From Alcaligenaceae bacterium (GTDB lineage: Bacteria > Pseudomonadota > Gammaproteobacteria > Burkholderiales > Burkholderiaceae_B): a DNA stretch of 64,000 nt. Shown here piece by piece: positions 1-9,253 of the stretch. Both the position numbers and the translations under genes were made by a program. The notes beneath the pieces were generated by a model that searched no databases, had not been told where the DNA came from, and was given only the letters and a program-made list of their open reading frames with translations. The stretch spans positions 237,987-301,986 of the forward strand of contig JACCEN010000004.1 in the NCBI GenBank assembly GCA_013416435.1, read 5' to 3'. Numbering within the stretch: the first letter of the stretch is position 1; every line of letters starts with the position of its first letter.

Positions 1-1785
1 GAACTCGCGGCCTTCATCGAAGCCTGCAAGCAGGGCGGCACGACCGAAGCCGAAATGGCGACGCGTGAAAAGGAAGGCATGCGCACCGGCCTGCACGTCA
101 CGCACCCGCTCACGGGAAGCCAGGTCGAAGTCTGGGTTGGCAACTACGTGCTCATGAGCTATGGCGACGGCGCCGTCATGGGCGTTCCCGCGCACGACGA
201 GCGCGACTTCGCCTTCGCCAGGAAATACGGCCTGCCGATACGCGACGTGATCGCCGTCGAGGGCAGGACTTATTCCGCGGAAGCGTGGCAGGACTGGTAC
301 GGCGACAAGCAACAGGGCCACACCGTGAACTCCGGCAAGTACGACGGGCTTACGCACGCGCAGGCCGTCGACGCCATCGCTGCCGACCTGAACGAAAAAG
401 GCCTGGGCGAAAAACAGACCACCTGGCGCCTGCGCGACTGGGGCATCTCGCGCCAGCGCTACTGGGGCACGCCCATTCCCATCATCCACTGTCCCGATTG
501 CGGTCCCGTACCCGTGCCGGAAAAAGACCTGCCGGTCGTCCTGCCCGAAGAGCTCATCCCGGACGGCAGCGGCAACCCGCTGACCAAGCACGAAGCGTTT
601 CTGTCCTGCAGCTGCCCCAAGTGCGGCGCCGCGGCGCGCCGCGAAACCGACACCATGGACACCTTCGTGGATTCGTCCTGGTATTTCATGCGCTATACCT
701 CGCCCGGCAACGACCAGGCCATGGTCGACGAACGCAACGATTACTGGATGCCCATGGACCAGTACATCGGTGGAATCGAGCACGCCGTCCTGCACTTGCT
801 GTATGCGCGGTTCTGGACGCGCGTCATGCGCGACCTGGGCCTGGTCAAGTTCAGCGAGCCGTTCACCCGCCTGCTCTGCCAGGGCATGGTGCTCAACCAC
901 ATCTACTCGCGCAAGAACGAGAACGGCGGCATCGAGTATTTCTGGCCCGAAGAGGTCGAGAACATCCATGACGCCAAGGGCGCCATCATCGGTGCCAAGC
1001 GCATTTCAGACGGCACCCCGGTGCAGTATGGCGGCATCGGAACCATGTCCAAGTCCAAGAACAACGGCGTCGATCCGCAGTCGCTCATCGACTCCATGGG
1101 CGCGGATACGGCCCGCCTCTTCGTCATGTTCGCCAGCCCGCCGGAGCAGACGCTCGAATGGTCGGACTCCGGCGTGGAAGGCGCCAACCGCTACCTGCGG
1201 CGTCTCTGGGCATTCTGCCACGGCCATCGCGCGGCCATCCAGAAAGGCCACGGCGCCAATCCCGGCATGGGCGAAGCCGATGCCGCCGCCAAGGGCCTGC
1301 GCCTGGAAGTCCACACGCTGCTCAAGCAAGCCGACTACGACTACCAGCGCATCCAGTACAACACGGTGGTGTCCACCTGCATGAAGATGCTCAATGCGCT
1401 GGAAGACGCCAGCCTGCCGGATACGCCCGCGGCAAACTGGGCATTGGCCGAAACCACGTCCATCCTCCTGCGCGTGCTGTATCCGGTCGTACCGCACATC
1501 ACCTGGAAGCTCTGGCAAGACCTGGGCTACGACCAGGTGCATGGCGACCTGCTCGACGCCCCCTGGCCCATCGTCGACGAAGCCGCCACCATCGCGGACG
1601 AAATCGAGCTCATGCTGCAAGTCAACGGCAAGCTGCGCGGCTCGATCAAGGTGGCCAACGACGCCGGCAAGGAACAGATCGAAGCCACGGCCGTGACGCA
1701 CGAAGCCACGATACGGTTCCTGGAGGGCCGTACGCCCAAGCGCGTCATCGTCGTTCCCGGAAAACTGGTCAACATTGTTGGATGA
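1..1785 (+). CDS. leuS: Leucyl-tRNA synthetase, 3' part (5' end outside window)
   Basis: The reading frame is open from the first base, so this is the C-terminal 594 codons of a protein that starts outside the window; the HIGH-motif half of the catalytic domain is missing here. Visible are the end of the CP1 editing domain ([18 protein letters not shown], with the conserved aspartate of the hydrolytic pocket), the second half of the Rossmann catalytic domain with the KMSKS-type loop at nt 1042-1059 ([12 protein letters not shown], threonine in place of the first lysine), the tRNA-binding helical domain and the C-terminal domain ending KLVNIVG. The enzyme charges tRNA-Leu with leucine in the cytoplasm and removes misacylated norvaline. 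It overlaps or abuts lptE, the usual betaproteobacterial order leuS-lptE-holA. Confidence 0.97.
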   Translation, partial: ELAAFIEACKQGGTTEAEMATREKEGMRTGLHVTHPLTGSQVEVWVGNYVLMSYGDGAVMGVPAHDERDFAFARKYGLPIRDVIAVEGRTYSAEAWQDWYGDKQQGHTVNSGKYDGLTHAQAVDAIAADLNEKGLGEKQTTWRLRDWGISRQRYWGTPIPIIHCPDCGPVPVPEKDLPVVLPEELIPDGSGNPLTKHEAFLSCSCPKCGAAARRETDTMDTFVDSSWYFMRYTSPGNDQAMVDERNDYWMPMDQYIGGIEHAVLHLLYARFWTRVMRDLGLVKFSEPFTRLLCQGMVLNHIYSRKNENGGIEYFWPEEVENIHDAKGAIIGAKRISDGTPVQYGGIGTMSKSKNNGVDPQSLIDSMGADTARLFVMFASPPEQTLEWSDSGVEGANRYLRRLWAFCHGHRAAIQKGHGANPGMGEADAAAKGLRLEVHTLLKQADYDYQRIQYNTVVSTCMKMLNALEDASLPDTPAANWALAETTSILLRVLYPVVPHITWKLWQDLGYDQVHGDLLDAPWPIVDEAATIADEIELMLQVNGKLRGSIKVANDAGKEQIEATAVTHEATIRFLEGRTPKRVIVVPGKLVNIVG

Positions 1786-1792
1786 CGCCCGC

Positions 1793-2461
1793 ATGCACAG
1801 CACTTTGCTCATGTCCCCCCACTCCGTCCTGTCCGCGCGACGCCGCCTGCGGGGGCTTGCGAGCCTGGCGCTTTGCATGCTGCTGGCAGCCTGCGGCTTT
1901 CACCTGAAGGGTGCGGCCCAACTGCCATTCACCACCGTCTACACCAACATCAGCGAGAACTCCGAGTTCGGTTCGAATCTTCGCCGGGCGATCGTCGCCA
2001 GCTCGCCGGGCACGCGTTTCGTCGAAGACGTCGCGCAGGCGCAAGTCAGGCTGACGCAGTTGTCCAATATCGAGACCCTGCGCGAACTCTCGCTGGATGC
2101 GCAGGGCCGCGTCGAGGAATACGAATTGAACCTGGAATTCGTGTTCCAGATCACGGACGCCCAAGGGCACGTCATCCTGCCGCCCACCACGCTGCGCTCA
2201 ACCCGCGAGCTGCCGTACGACGACTCCGTGGTGCAGGCCAAGCAGGGGGAAATCAATACGGTCTTCAAACGCATGCAGCAACTGCTGATAGACCGGATCG
2301 TGCGCCACCTCGCCTCGCCCGATGTCCGCGAGGCATTCGTCCAGGCCCAGAACCTGCCCCCGATCGACGCAACGGATACGCCGGCCACAACGCCGCCCGC
2401 CGCCATTCCGCAGCCGCCGACGCCTTGGGGTTCGCCCAGGGTCGGGCCGGGCCTATACTGA
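1793..2461 (+). CDS. lptE: LPS-assembly lipoprotein LptE (RlpB)
   Basis: Outer-membrane lipoprotein that plugs and helps fold the LptD translocon for lipopolysaccharide export. The ATG at 1793 gives 222 aa with a basic n-region, a hydrophobic stretch and a lipobox ending LLAAC, so Cys34 is the predicted acylation site. It is followed by GFHLKGAAQLPFTTVYTNI, a typical LptE N-terminus. The frame is also open from TTG 1775, which overlaps leuS, and ATG 1811 is a shorter alternative. The C-terminal 40 residues are proline- and threonine-rich and probably disordered. It lies between leuS and holA, which supports the assignment. Confidence 0.92.
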   Translation: MHSTLLMSPHSVLSARRRLRGLASLALCMLLAACGFHLKGAAQLPFTTVYTNISENSEFGSNLRRAIVASSPGTRFVEDVAQAQVRLTQLSNIETLRELSLDAQGRVEEYELNLEFVFQITDAQGHVILPPTTLRSTRELPYDDSVVQAKQGEINTVFKRMQQLLIDRIVRHLASPDVREAFVQAQNLPPIDATDTPATTPPAAIPQPPTPWGSPRVGPGLY

Positions 2462-2465
2462 ACCC

Positions 2466-3542
2466 ATGGGACGCCAACTCGATGCCGACAGCCTCATCGG
2501 CCAACTGAACCGGTCTTCGCCTCCTTCGCTCGACAGCCTCTACATCGTCTCGGGCGACGAGCCCCTGCTCGCCATCGAGGCCTGCGACGCCCTTCGGGCC
2601 GCGGCGAACCGCGCGGGGTTCAGCGAACGCATCAGCATGACGCTGGATGCACGGTCCGACTGGTCCGCCGTGATCGGCGCGACGCAGAACGTCTCCCTGT
2701 TCGGCGATCGCCGGCTCGTCGACGTCGCCATCCCTTCCGGCAAGCCCGGCAAGACCGGCGCCGACACCCTGCTCAAGCTGGCCGACATGGCCGGCGGAGG
2801 CGCCCTCGCGGACACCATGCTTCTGATCAGCCTGCCCCGGCTCGACAAGGCCACGCGCAATACCAAGTGGGCGGCGAGCCTCTTCGGCGTCGCCACCTCG
2901 GTGGAAGTCTCGACGGTCGAGCGGCCCGCGCTGCCGCACTGGATCGCCCAGCGCCTGGCGCGTCAAAACCAGCAGCTCGACCGTGAAACACTGGAATGGA
3001 TGGCCGACAAGGTCGAAGGCAACCTGCTGGCCGCCTTTCAGGAAATCCAGAAGCTGGGTTTGCTCTACCCCGAAGGCAAGCTCAGCGCGCAGGATGTCGA
3101 GCAGGCAGTGCTGAACGTCGCCCGCTACGACGTGTTCGGGCTGCGCGACGCCATGCTGGGCGGCAATCCCGCGCGCGCGCTATCGATACTCGCGGGACTG
3201 CGCGCTGAAGGCGAAGCACTGCCCCTGGTCCTATGGGCGGTAGGCGAGGAAGTACGCGTGCTGGCTCGCCTTGCGGCCGCACAGGCCGCGGGCAACGATA
3301 TGCAAGCCGAATTGCGGCGCCTGCGGGTGTTCGGGCAGCGCGAACAGCTGCTGCGGCAGGCGCTGAGCCGCGTTTCCCCCGGCAGTTGGCCCGCTGCGGT
3401 CCAGCACGCGCACGACATCGACCGGCTGATCAAGGGACTGAAAGTGCCCGGCAGGCTGGATGATCCCTGGGAAGAGATCGGCAGGCTCGCCCTGCGCATC
3501 GCCATCTCCCGACCCCGGCGGCCTCGCGGCATGGCGGCCTGA
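2466..3542 (+). CDS. holA: DNA polymerase III subunit delta
   Basis: Clamp-loader delta subunit, which opens the beta sliding clamp. The ATG at 2466, four bases after the lptE stop, gives 358 aa ([15 protein letters not shown]), matching the family length; the frame is open further upstream but overlaps lptE. Family features include [20 protein letters not shown] near the N-terminus and the AAA+-like domain II/III segment ([24 protein letters not shown]). The N-terminal GDEPLL motif marks the clamp-interacting domain. lptE and holA are probably co-transcribed. Confidence 0.95.
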   Translation: MGRQLDADSLIGQLNRSSPPSLDSLYIVSGDEPLLAIEACDALRAAANRAGFSERISMTLDARSDWSAVIGATQNVSLFGDRRLVDVAIPSGKPGKTGADTLLKLADMAGGGALADTMLLISLPRLDKATRNTKWAASLFGVATSVEVSTVERPALPHWIAQRLARQNQQLDRETLEWMADKVEGNLLAAFQEIQKLGLLYPEGKLSAQDVEQAVLNVARYDVFGLRDAMLGGNPARALSILAGLRAEGEALPLVLWAVGEEVRVLARLAAAQAAGNDMQAELRRLRVFGQREQLLRQALSRVSPGSWPAAVQHAHDIDRLIKGLKVPGRLDDPWEEIGRLALRIAISRPRRPRGMAA

Positions 3543-3600
3543 ACGCGATCTGCGAATAACTGGGATAATTCTTCCAAGCACGAAAGAATCCTGGGCCATC

Positions 3601-4887
3601 ATGACAGAACAGACTTACTCGACCTCACATACCGATATCGCCACGGACATGCTCCAGTTGGGCCGCCAGGCCCGGCAGGCGGCGCGCGCCATGCGCAATG
3701 CCAGCGGCCACGCCAAAGCCGTCGCCTTGCGCGCCATGGCCGACCGTCTGCTGAACCAGAAGGCAGTCCTGCAATCCGAAAATGCCAAGGACCTGGAAGC
3801 CGCGCGCAACAATCGCATCAGCGGCGCCATGCTGGATCGCCTTCAGCTTTCCGACAAGGCGGTCGCCAACATGGCCGACGGCCTGCGCCAGATCGCCGAC
3901 ATGCCCGACCCGATCGGCAGCCTGTCCGCCAGCGCCACCCGCCCCAATGGCATGCGCGTCGCGCAGATGCGCGTTCCGCTGGGGGTCATCGGCATCATTT
4001 ACGAATCCCGCCCGAATGTAACCATCGACGCGGCGGCGCTGTGCCTCAAGTCCGGCAACGCCACCATCCTGCGCGGCGGCAGCGAGGCCTTCCATTCGAA
4101 CCAGGCGCTGGGAGCCATCATTGCGCAGGGCCTGGCCGACGCGGGCCTGCCTTCGCACGCGGTTCAGGTCGTGGGCACCACCGACCGCGCCGCGGTAGGC
4201 CATCTGGTCACCATGACCGACTATATCGATGTCATCGTTCCGCGCGGCGGCAAGGGCCTGATCTCGCGCCTGTCCGCCGAAGCGAAAGTGCCGCTCATCA
4301 AGCACCTGGACGGCAATTGCCACGTCTATCTGGATGCCTACGCCGATCTCGACAAGGCCCACGACATCGCCGTCAACGCAAAGACCTATCGCTACGGCAT
4401 CTGCGGCGCCATGGAAACCCTGCTGGTGCATGCCGATATCGCGGCCCGCATTCTTCCGCGTCTGGGCAATACCCTGACCGGCATGGGCGTCGAACTGCGC
4501 GGCTGCGACACCACGCGGGCGATCCTGCCGCAAGCCCTTCCCGCCACCGAGGACGACTGGCGCACCGAGTACCTGGAGCCCATCCTGGCCATCCGCATCG
4601 TCGAGAACATCGACACCGCGCTGGATCACATCGCCCGCTACAGCTCCGAGCATACCGAATCCATCGTCACCGAAAACCTGCAGGCAGCCGAACGCTTCCA
4701 GCGCGAAGTCGACTCCAGCTCCGTCTATGTGAATCTGCCCACCTGTTTCGCCGACGGCTATGAGTACGGGCTGGGGGCCGAGATCGGCATTTCGACGAAC
4801 CGGCTGCATGCGCGTGGTCCGGTGGGCCTCGAGGGCCTCACCACGTATAAATGGGTACTGATGGGCAACGGCCAGTTGCGCGGATAG
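3601..4887 (+). CDS. proA: Gamma-glutamyl phosphate reductase (proline biosynthesis)
   Basis: NADPH-dependent reduction of L-glutamyl-5-phosphate to glutamate-5-semialdehyde, second step of proline synthesis. The ATG at 3601 gives 428 aa; the frame is open upstream from 3460 but that overlaps holA. Seen are the cofactor-binding [16 protein letters not shown], a catalytic cysteine at about residue 268 in [14 protein letters not shown], and the C-terminal signature [31 protein letters not shown]. Its partner proB is not in the window. The hemJ gene follows after 12 bp. Confidence 0.97.
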   Translation: MTEQTYSTSHTDIATDMLQLGRQARQAARAMRNASGHAKAVALRAMADRLLNQKAVLQSENAKDLEAARNNRISGAMLDRLQLSDKAVANMADGLRQIADMPDPIGSLSASATRPNGMRVAQMRVPLGVIGIIYESRPNVTIDAAALCLKSGNATILRGGSEAFHSNQALGAIIAQGLADAGLPSHAVQVVGTTDRAAVGHLVTMTDYIDVIVPRGGKGLISRLSAEAKVPLIKHLDGNCHVYLDAYADLDKAHDIAVNAKTYRYGICGAMETLLVHADIAARILPRLGNTLTGMGVELRGCDTTRAILPQALPATEDDWRTEYLEPILAIRIVENIDTALDHIARYSSEHTESIVTENLQAAERFQREVDSSSVYVNLPTCFADGYEYGLGAEIGISTNRLHARGPVGLEGLTTYKWVLMGNGQLRG

Positions 4888-4899
4888 GCGGCTCCAGCC

Positions 4900-5316
4900 A
4901 TGCTATGGATCAAGACCTTCCATATCCTGTTCGTGACCTCGTGGTTCGCCGGGCTGTTCTACCTGCCGCGCATCTACGTCAATCTTGCGCAATCGCAGGA
5001 TCCCGCCGTGACCGGCCATCTGCTCGGCATGGCGCGCAGGCTGTACCGCTTCATGACGCCCATAGGCGTGCTGGCGCTGGTCTTCGGCCTGTGGCTGTTT
5101 CTGGGATATGGCCTGGGCCGAGGACAAGGATGGATGCATGCGAAGCTCGCGGCGGTCGTGCTCCTGGTCATCTACCATCTGGCCTGCGGCCGCATGCTCA
5201 AGACCTTTGAACGCAACGCCAACCAGCGCAGCCACAAGTTTTACCGCTGGTTCAATGAAATCCCTGTCCTTCTGCTGCTGCTCGTCATTGCGCTGGTCGT
5301 CGTACGTCCCTTTTGA
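4900..5316 (+). CDS. hemJ: Protoporphyrinogen IX oxidase HemJ (CopD-like membrane protein)
   Basis: 138-aa integral membrane protein with about four transmembrane segments. It matches the HemJ/UPF0093 family: N-terminal MLWIKTFHILFVTSWFAGLFYLPRIYVN with the conserved W, K and H positions, and the later segment WMHAKLAAVVLLVIYHLACGR with the conserved lysine. HemJ converts protoporphyrinogen IX to protoporphyrin IX in heme synthesis in many bacteria lacking HemG and HemY. It is close to proA (12 bp upstream) and the methyltransferase (12 bp downstream), so probably in one transcript. Function is known for the family, not shown here. Confidence 0.85.
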   Translation: MLWIKTFHILFVTSWFAGLFYLPRIYVNLAQSQDPAVTGHLLGMARRLYRFMTPIGVLALVFGLWLFLGYGLGRGQGWMHAKLAAVVLLVIYHLACGRMLKTFERNANQRSHKFYRWFNEIPVLLLLLVIALVVVRPF

Positions 5317-5328
5317 GCTTCACCTATC

Positions 5329-6756
5329 ATGACCGACTCACCTCCCCGAAAAACGCTGACACTGAAGAAAAGCGCCGAGCCCACGGCAGGCACGGATGAC
5401 GACCGCCGCAAACGTTCCGGCGCCCGGGCCAAGCAAGTGGCGCAGATCGAGCGCGAACGCGAGAAACAACGCCAGGCCGTCAGCACCGCAACGCCCTCTC
5501 CCCGCCGAAGAAACGAAGCTGCGCCGACGCCCGCCGCTCCGCGGCGCAGCGCGCCCGAGGTTACGGAACGCCCCCGTGCCGAGCGCCGGCCCCGGCCCTC
5601 GAAAAGTGAAATCTTCCGGGTCTTCGCGCCCTGCCCCCAAGGCCTGGAGGAAGCCCTTGCCGCGGAACTGCAGGCGCTGGGTTTTCCTGACGCAGAGCCC
5701 GCCCGCGCCGGCTGCGGCTTCACCGCCGACTGGACGGGAATCCTGCGGGCGAACCTGTATTCGCGCCTGGCGACACGCGTGCTGGTCCAGGTTGCGCATG
5801 GCCCCGTGCGTCACGAAGACGATATTCTCGACCTCGCGCAGCAAACGGCTTGGGAACGCTGGTTCGGTCCCGAGCATACGCTTCGGGTCGACACATCCGC
5901 CATCCGCAGTCCTATGCAAAGCCTGCAATACTGCAATCTGCGGGCCAAGGACGGTATTTGCGACCGCCTGCGCGACCGCGAAGGCGACCGGCCGGACATC
6001 GATACGGTACGACCCGACGCGCGCGTGCATCTGTTCCTGAACGAAGACAGCGGCACCCTGTACCTGGACACCTCGGGAGAATCCCTTTTCAAGCGGGGAT
6101 GGCGCCTGGAAAAAGGCGAAGCGCCGCTGCGCGAGAACCTGGCCGCCGGAATACTGGCGCTTTCGGGGTGGGACCCTTCCCAGCCGCTGCTCGACCCCTT
6201 CTGCGGCAGCGGCACCATCTTGATCGAGGCCGCCTGGATCGCCCTCGGCGTTCCCGCAGGCATATGGCGCCCCTTCGGCTTCGAGCGCTTGCGGGGCCAC
6301 GATGCGCGCCATTGGCGCGACATCAAGGAAGAAGCGCGCTCGCACATTGCCAGCCAGCTCGAAAGCCCCATCGTCGGTTGCGACCTGGATGACCGCGCGA
6401 TCGAAGCCGCCCGGGCCAATACCGAACGCGCCTGGCTGACTCCGGATTCGATACGTTTCGAAGTGGCCGACGCCCGCCGCTTCCCGCCACCTGCCGAGCG
6501 AGGCTGGCTGATCACCAATCCGCCCTATGGCGAGCGGCTGCCCGGCGATGACACCCAGCTCTGGGAAGAATGGGCGCGCAATCTCAAGCAGAACTACAGC
6601 GACTGGCAGGTCAACATCATTTCAAGCGACCTCGACCTGCCCAAGCATTTGCGGCTCAAGCCCAAACGGCGGTATCCCCTGTATAACGGCGGGCTGGAAT
6701 GCCGGCTCTTCAATTTTGAAATGGTGGCAGCCAGCTACCGGAAGCCCAAACCGTAG
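5329..6756 (+). CDS. THUMP-domain class I SAM-dependent RNA methyltransferase (RlmL-type)
   Basis: 475 aa. Residues 1-95 are a basic, alanine/proline/arginine-rich extension, probably disordered. Then comes a THUMP RNA-binding region (about 100-200) starting IFRVFAPCPQGLEEALAAELQALGF. The methyltransferase domain follows, with the SAM-binding motif LLDPFCGSGTILIEAAW near residue 287 and the catalytic NPPYGERL at 397-404. This corresponds to the RlmL half of E. coli RlmKL, which methylates 23S rRNA at the N2 of a guanine; the RlmK half is absent. The exact target base in this organism is inferred from family only. Confidence 0.88.
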   Translation: MTDSPPRKTLTLKKSAEPTAGTDDDRRKRSGARAKQVAQIEREREKQRQAVSTATPSPRRRNEAAPTPAAPRRSAPEVTERPRAERRPRPSKSEIFRVFAPCPQGLEEALAAELQALGFPDAEPARAGCGFTADWTGILRANLYSRLATRVLVQVAHGPVRHEDDILDLAQQTAWERWFGPEHTLRVDTSAIRSPMQSLQYCNLRAKDGICDRLRDREGDRPDIDTVRPDARVHLFLNEDSGTLYLDTSGESLFKRGWRLEKGEAPLRENLAAGILALSGWDPSQPLLDPFCGSGTILIEAAWIALGVPAGIWRPFGFERLRGHDARHWRDIKEEARSHIASQLESPIVGCDLDDRAIEAARANTERAWLTPDSIRFEVADARRFPPPAERGWLITNPPYGERLPGDDTQLWEEWARNLKQNYSDWQVNIISSDLDLPKHLRLKPKRRYPLYNGGLECRLFNFEMVAASYRKPKP

Positions 6757-6794
6757 CGCCGGAACGACATCCTTTGTGCGATGCAAGGTAAAGC

Positions 6795-6824
6795 TTGCAA
6801 TGATCTAGGGTTTACCCCTATAAT
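6795..6824 (+). promoter_or_regulatory. Predicted sigma70 promoter for the 61-aa gene
   Basis: TTGCAA at 6795-6800 and a perfect TATAAT at 6819-6824 with an 18-bp spacer. Predicted transcription start is about 6831, giving a 46-nt leader to the ATG at 6877. The -10 lies between two related G-runs (AGGGTTTACCCC and AGGGTTAACCC), and a 5-bp inverted repeat (GAACG/CGTTC, AAA loop) follows it, so regulation at this site is possible. Confidence 0.55.
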
Positions 6825-6876
6825 AGGGTTAACCCTGAACGAAACGTTCATTATCTTCAAGCACAGAGGCTACGCT

Positions 6877-7062
6877 ATGATCAACGTTGGCAAAGAAACC
6901 CGGTTAACAGACGAACTCGAACGTCAACTGATGATGCAGGCCATCGAAGATCAATTCCGCTTCAAGCCTCTGGTGTCGTTAAAGAAGCTGGCCGCAAGGC
7001 TGTTTGCCGGTCAGGCCGGCAGCAAGACTCCGGTGCAAGGCGCCGTCGAGTCCGCCAGCTGA
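6877..7062 (+). CDS. Small protein of unknown function (61 aa)
   Basis: The ATG at 6877 has AGAGG about 7 bp upstream and starts MINVGKETRLTDELERQLMM. The 61-aa product is soluble and helical in appearance, with an amphipathic N-terminal half, a basic central stretch (SLKKLAARLF) and a Ser/Gly/Ala tail. I do not recognise the family. Coding status is supported by a consensus-like promoter upstream (6795-6824), a ribosome-binding site and a rho-independent terminator shortly downstream (7130-7157), which make it a complete single-gene unit. The frame is open further upstream to 6781, but that start would lie before the predicted transcription start. Confidence 0.65.
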   Translation: MINVGKETRLTDELERQLMMQAIEDQFRFKPLVSLKKLAARLFAGQAGSKTPVQGAVESAS

Positions 7063-7129
7063 ATGTAAAGGTTGTCTCCTCCTTGGTTGCGTAGTTCTGC
7101 AACCCGCGCGGCCCCTCCCGCGTGTTTTA

Positions 7130-7157
7130 GCCGCCAAGCAGTATGGCGGCTTTTTTA
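7130..7157 (+). terminator. Rho-independent terminator of the 61-aa gene
   Basis: GCCGCC (7130-7135) and GGCGGC (7145-7150) pair around a 9-nt loop and are followed directly by TTTTTTA. It lies 68 bp after the stop codon of the small gene and before the RDD gene. Confidence 0.8.
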
Positions 7158-7210
7158 TTGCCCCCGATTTGCGGGATAATAGCTGTCTTTCCACTTAGCC
7201 TCCTTCCGCA

Positions 7211-7720
7211 ATGCAAGCCGCATCCCTTGTCTCATTTTCCACGCCCAGCCGCTGGCGCCGGTTCACATGCATGATGTATGAAGGGGTCTTGCTGTTCGGG
7301 GTCGTGTTCCTGGCCGGCTATCTGTTCGACACATTGACGCAAAGCCGCAATGCGCTGATGTTCCGGCATGGCAGGCAAGCCATTCTGTTCATCGCCATCG
7401 GCGTGTATTTTCTGGCCTCCTGGAGCAAGAAAGGACAGACCCTGCCCATGAAGACGTGGAACATCCGCCTGGTGGGTCGCGATGGCGAACCACCCACCAC
7501 TGCCCGGCTGCTGCTGCGCTACCTGCTGATCTGGCCGCTGCCGCTGCTTGGCGCCCTGATGGTGCTGGCCGGATCCCGGATTACCGGCTACAGCTCCACC
7601 GACCTGTTCATCGTCTTCACGCCGTTCACGCTGTTCATCTGGACCTGGTTCGATCACGACCGCCAGTTTCTGCACGACAGGCTGGCGCGCACGCGGCTGG
7701 TCAACGTGGTCCCCGCCTGA
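7211..7720 (+). CDS. RDD family membrane protein
   Basis: 169 aa. The pattern is cytoplasmic N-terminus (PSRWRRFTCMMYEGVLLFGVVF), a first membrane helix with its charged RDD-like start, a second helix (AILFIAIGVYFLASW), the KKGQTLPMKTWNIRLVGRDG loop that is highly characteristic of RDD proteins, then two further hydrophobic segments and a C-terminal WFDHDRQFLHDRLARTRLV. RDD proteins are small integral membrane proteins; some act in ion exchange, but no function can be assigned here. A single gene between the terminator at 7130-7157 and the ligase-like gene. Confidence 0.85.
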   Translation: MQAASLVSFSTPSRWRRFTCMMYEGVLLFGVVFLAGYLFDTLTQSRNALMFRHGRQAILFIAIGVYFLASWSKKGQTLPMKTWNIRLVGRDGEPPTTARLLLRYLLIWPLPLLGALMVLAGSRITGYSSTDLFIVFTPFTLFIWTWFDHDRQFLHDRLARTRLVNVVPA

Positions 7721-7848
7721 GGAAACTCGGGGAAACCCTAGTGTCGTTGGCTTTCTGAATCTTAGGGTTGCGCATACGCGCCTTGTCGTTCATGCTTCGG
7801 GATGGAATAAACCCTCGCGTTTACTTGCCCAGTTGAAGCCTAACGATA

Positions 7849-9162
7849 ATGAACGACCAATACTCGGAGCTGTACTCGTCTTACCAGTGGCTAGTCCCCT
7901 CGCAGTTCAATATCGCGCAGGCGTGCGTCCATCGTTGGGCAGAAAATCCGTTCGAAGGGCGCAGAATCGCGATCTACCACGAGAACGAACTGGGGCAGCG
8001 CGAAGTATGGACATACTCCCGGCTGGCCGAAACCTGCGGAAAACTGGCCAATGGCCTTTTGAAAATGGGTGTCCAGCCCGGCGACCGCGTGGCGGTCACC
8101 ATGGAGCAAAGGCCGGAGCTCGCCGCCGCGCATATGGCCATCCTCAGCATAGGGGCCATCGCGACGCCGCTGTCGGGCTATCCCTACGACCACCTGACCG
8201 CCTGCCTGAATGACGCCGATATACGCGTGGCCATCACCGATGCCGATTCAGCGCCTGGCCTGCTTGGCGCGCAAGCCCGGCGGCCGGCCCTGACGCAAAT
8301 CGTAGGACTGGACCTGGAGCACGAAGCGGTCATCCCCTGGCGCACGCTGCTGGCCAGGCAAATGCCCGATCTGAAGCTCGTTTCCACCCGGCCCGCCACG
8401 CCGGCGCTCCTGTTTTATGGCCAGCCTGACCCCCAGGCACTGGGCACGCTGCTGCCGCACGGCGCCCTCATCGGCAGCCTGCCGGGTTTCGTGGCATCGC
8501 AGAACTGGCTTCCGCAAAAAGGCGACATCTTCTGGACACCCAGCGCATGGAGCACGCATGCGGGCCTGGCGCTCGGAATCCTGCCGGCGCTGTATTTCGG
8601 CTTGCCCGTTCTCAGCGTCGCGGGCTATGTCTCGGCACAACGCGCACTGGAGCTGCTGGAGCGCTACCAGGTCACCAATGTCCACTTCCCGGCCGCCCTC
8701 CTGGCCGACATCATGAGTCACACCCCATCACCACGGCAGCAACACCAGTTGGCGCTGCGTGCCGTCGCGTCTCATGATGGGCAGTTGGATCAGCCCGCCA
8801 GGGACTGGTGCGCAAATGCGCTGGGCTGCCCCGTCAATCAGACGCTGAGCCGCAATGAAGCAAGCTACCTCCTGGGCGACAGCTACCGCAAATGGCCGCC
8901 CATGGCGGGCAGCATCGGCAAGCCTTATCCCGGCCACCGCATCGCTGTACTGGACAGCCTGGGCCGGCCCTGTGCCACTGGAAAGCGGGGTGAAATCGCG
9001 CTCCATCGCTACGATCAATACGGCCATCCCGATCCCTCTCTCTTCCTGGGCTACTGGGGAAACGACGCGGCCGGCCACGCCCGGTTCCGCGGCGACTGGT
9101 TCCTGACCGGCGTGCGCGCCTGGATCGACGACAACGGATACTATTGGCCGGCGGAATCCTGA
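7849..9162 (+). CDS. AMP-binding (acyl-CoA ligase-like) protein, degenerate and C-terminally truncated
   Basis: 437 aa resembling the N-terminal domain of the ANL adenylate-forming family: VWTYSRLAETCGKLANGLLKMGVQPGDRVAVTMEQRPELAAAHMAILSIGAIATPLSG near the start and GSIGKPYPGHRIAVLDSLGRP, GDWFLTGVRAWIDDNGYYW near the end. Two key elements are lost. The phosphate-binding loop (normally YTSGTTGxPKG) is replaced around residues 185-200 by LLFYGQPDPQALGTLLPHGA. The protein also stops right where the hinge (GRxDD) and C-terminal catalytic subdomain should begin; the stop codon is two bases before a palindromic repeat. Ligase activity is therefore doubtful. It may be a decaying gene or a non-catalytic paralogue, but the frame is intact. 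Confidence 0.75.
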   Translation: MNDQYSELYSSYQWLVPSQFNIAQACVHRWAENPFEGRRIAIYHENELGQREVWTYSRLAETCGKLANGLLKMGVQPGDRVAVTMEQRPELAAAHMAILSIGAIATPLSGYPYDHLTACLNDADIRVAITDADSAPGLLGAQARRPALTQIVGLDLEHEAVIPWRTLLARQMPDLKLVSTRPATPALLFYGQPDPQALGTLLPHGALIGSLPGFVASQNWLPQKGDIFWTPSAWSTHAGLALGILPALYFGLPVLSVAGYVSAQRALELLERYQVTNVHFPAALLADIMSHTPSPRQQHQLALRAVASHDGQLDQPARDWCANALGCPVNQTLSRNEASYLLGDSYRKWPPMAGSIGKPYPGHRIAVLDSLGRPCATGKRGEIALHRYDQYGHPDPSLFLGYWGNDAAGHARFRGDWFLTGVRAWIDDNGYYWPAES

Positions 9163-9163
9163 T

Positions 9164-9228
9164 GGGGTCGGACCCCGTACGGGGTCCGACCCCGACTCCC
9201 CGGGGTCAGACCCTGGGGGGCCGACCCC
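9164..9228 (+). repeat. Palindromic repeat cluster A (2 copies)
   Basis: Copy 1 at 9164-9193 is the G/C variant: arms GGGGTCGGACCCC and GGGGTCCGACCCC around GTAC, a perfect hairpin. Copy 2 at 9202-9228 is degenerate (GGGGTCAGACCC then GGGGGGCCGACCCC). The cluster begins two bases after the stop of the ligase-like gene and ends 25 bp before hslO. Confidence 0.9.
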
Positions 9229-9253
9229 GGTAGATATGGGCTAAAATTTACCC

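Noticed and set aside
1042..1059. Changed KMSKS loop (TMSKS) in leuS as a sign of inactivation
   Set aside because: The following [10 protein letters not shown] is intact and the first lysine position varies in active enzymes; the gene is otherwise normal.
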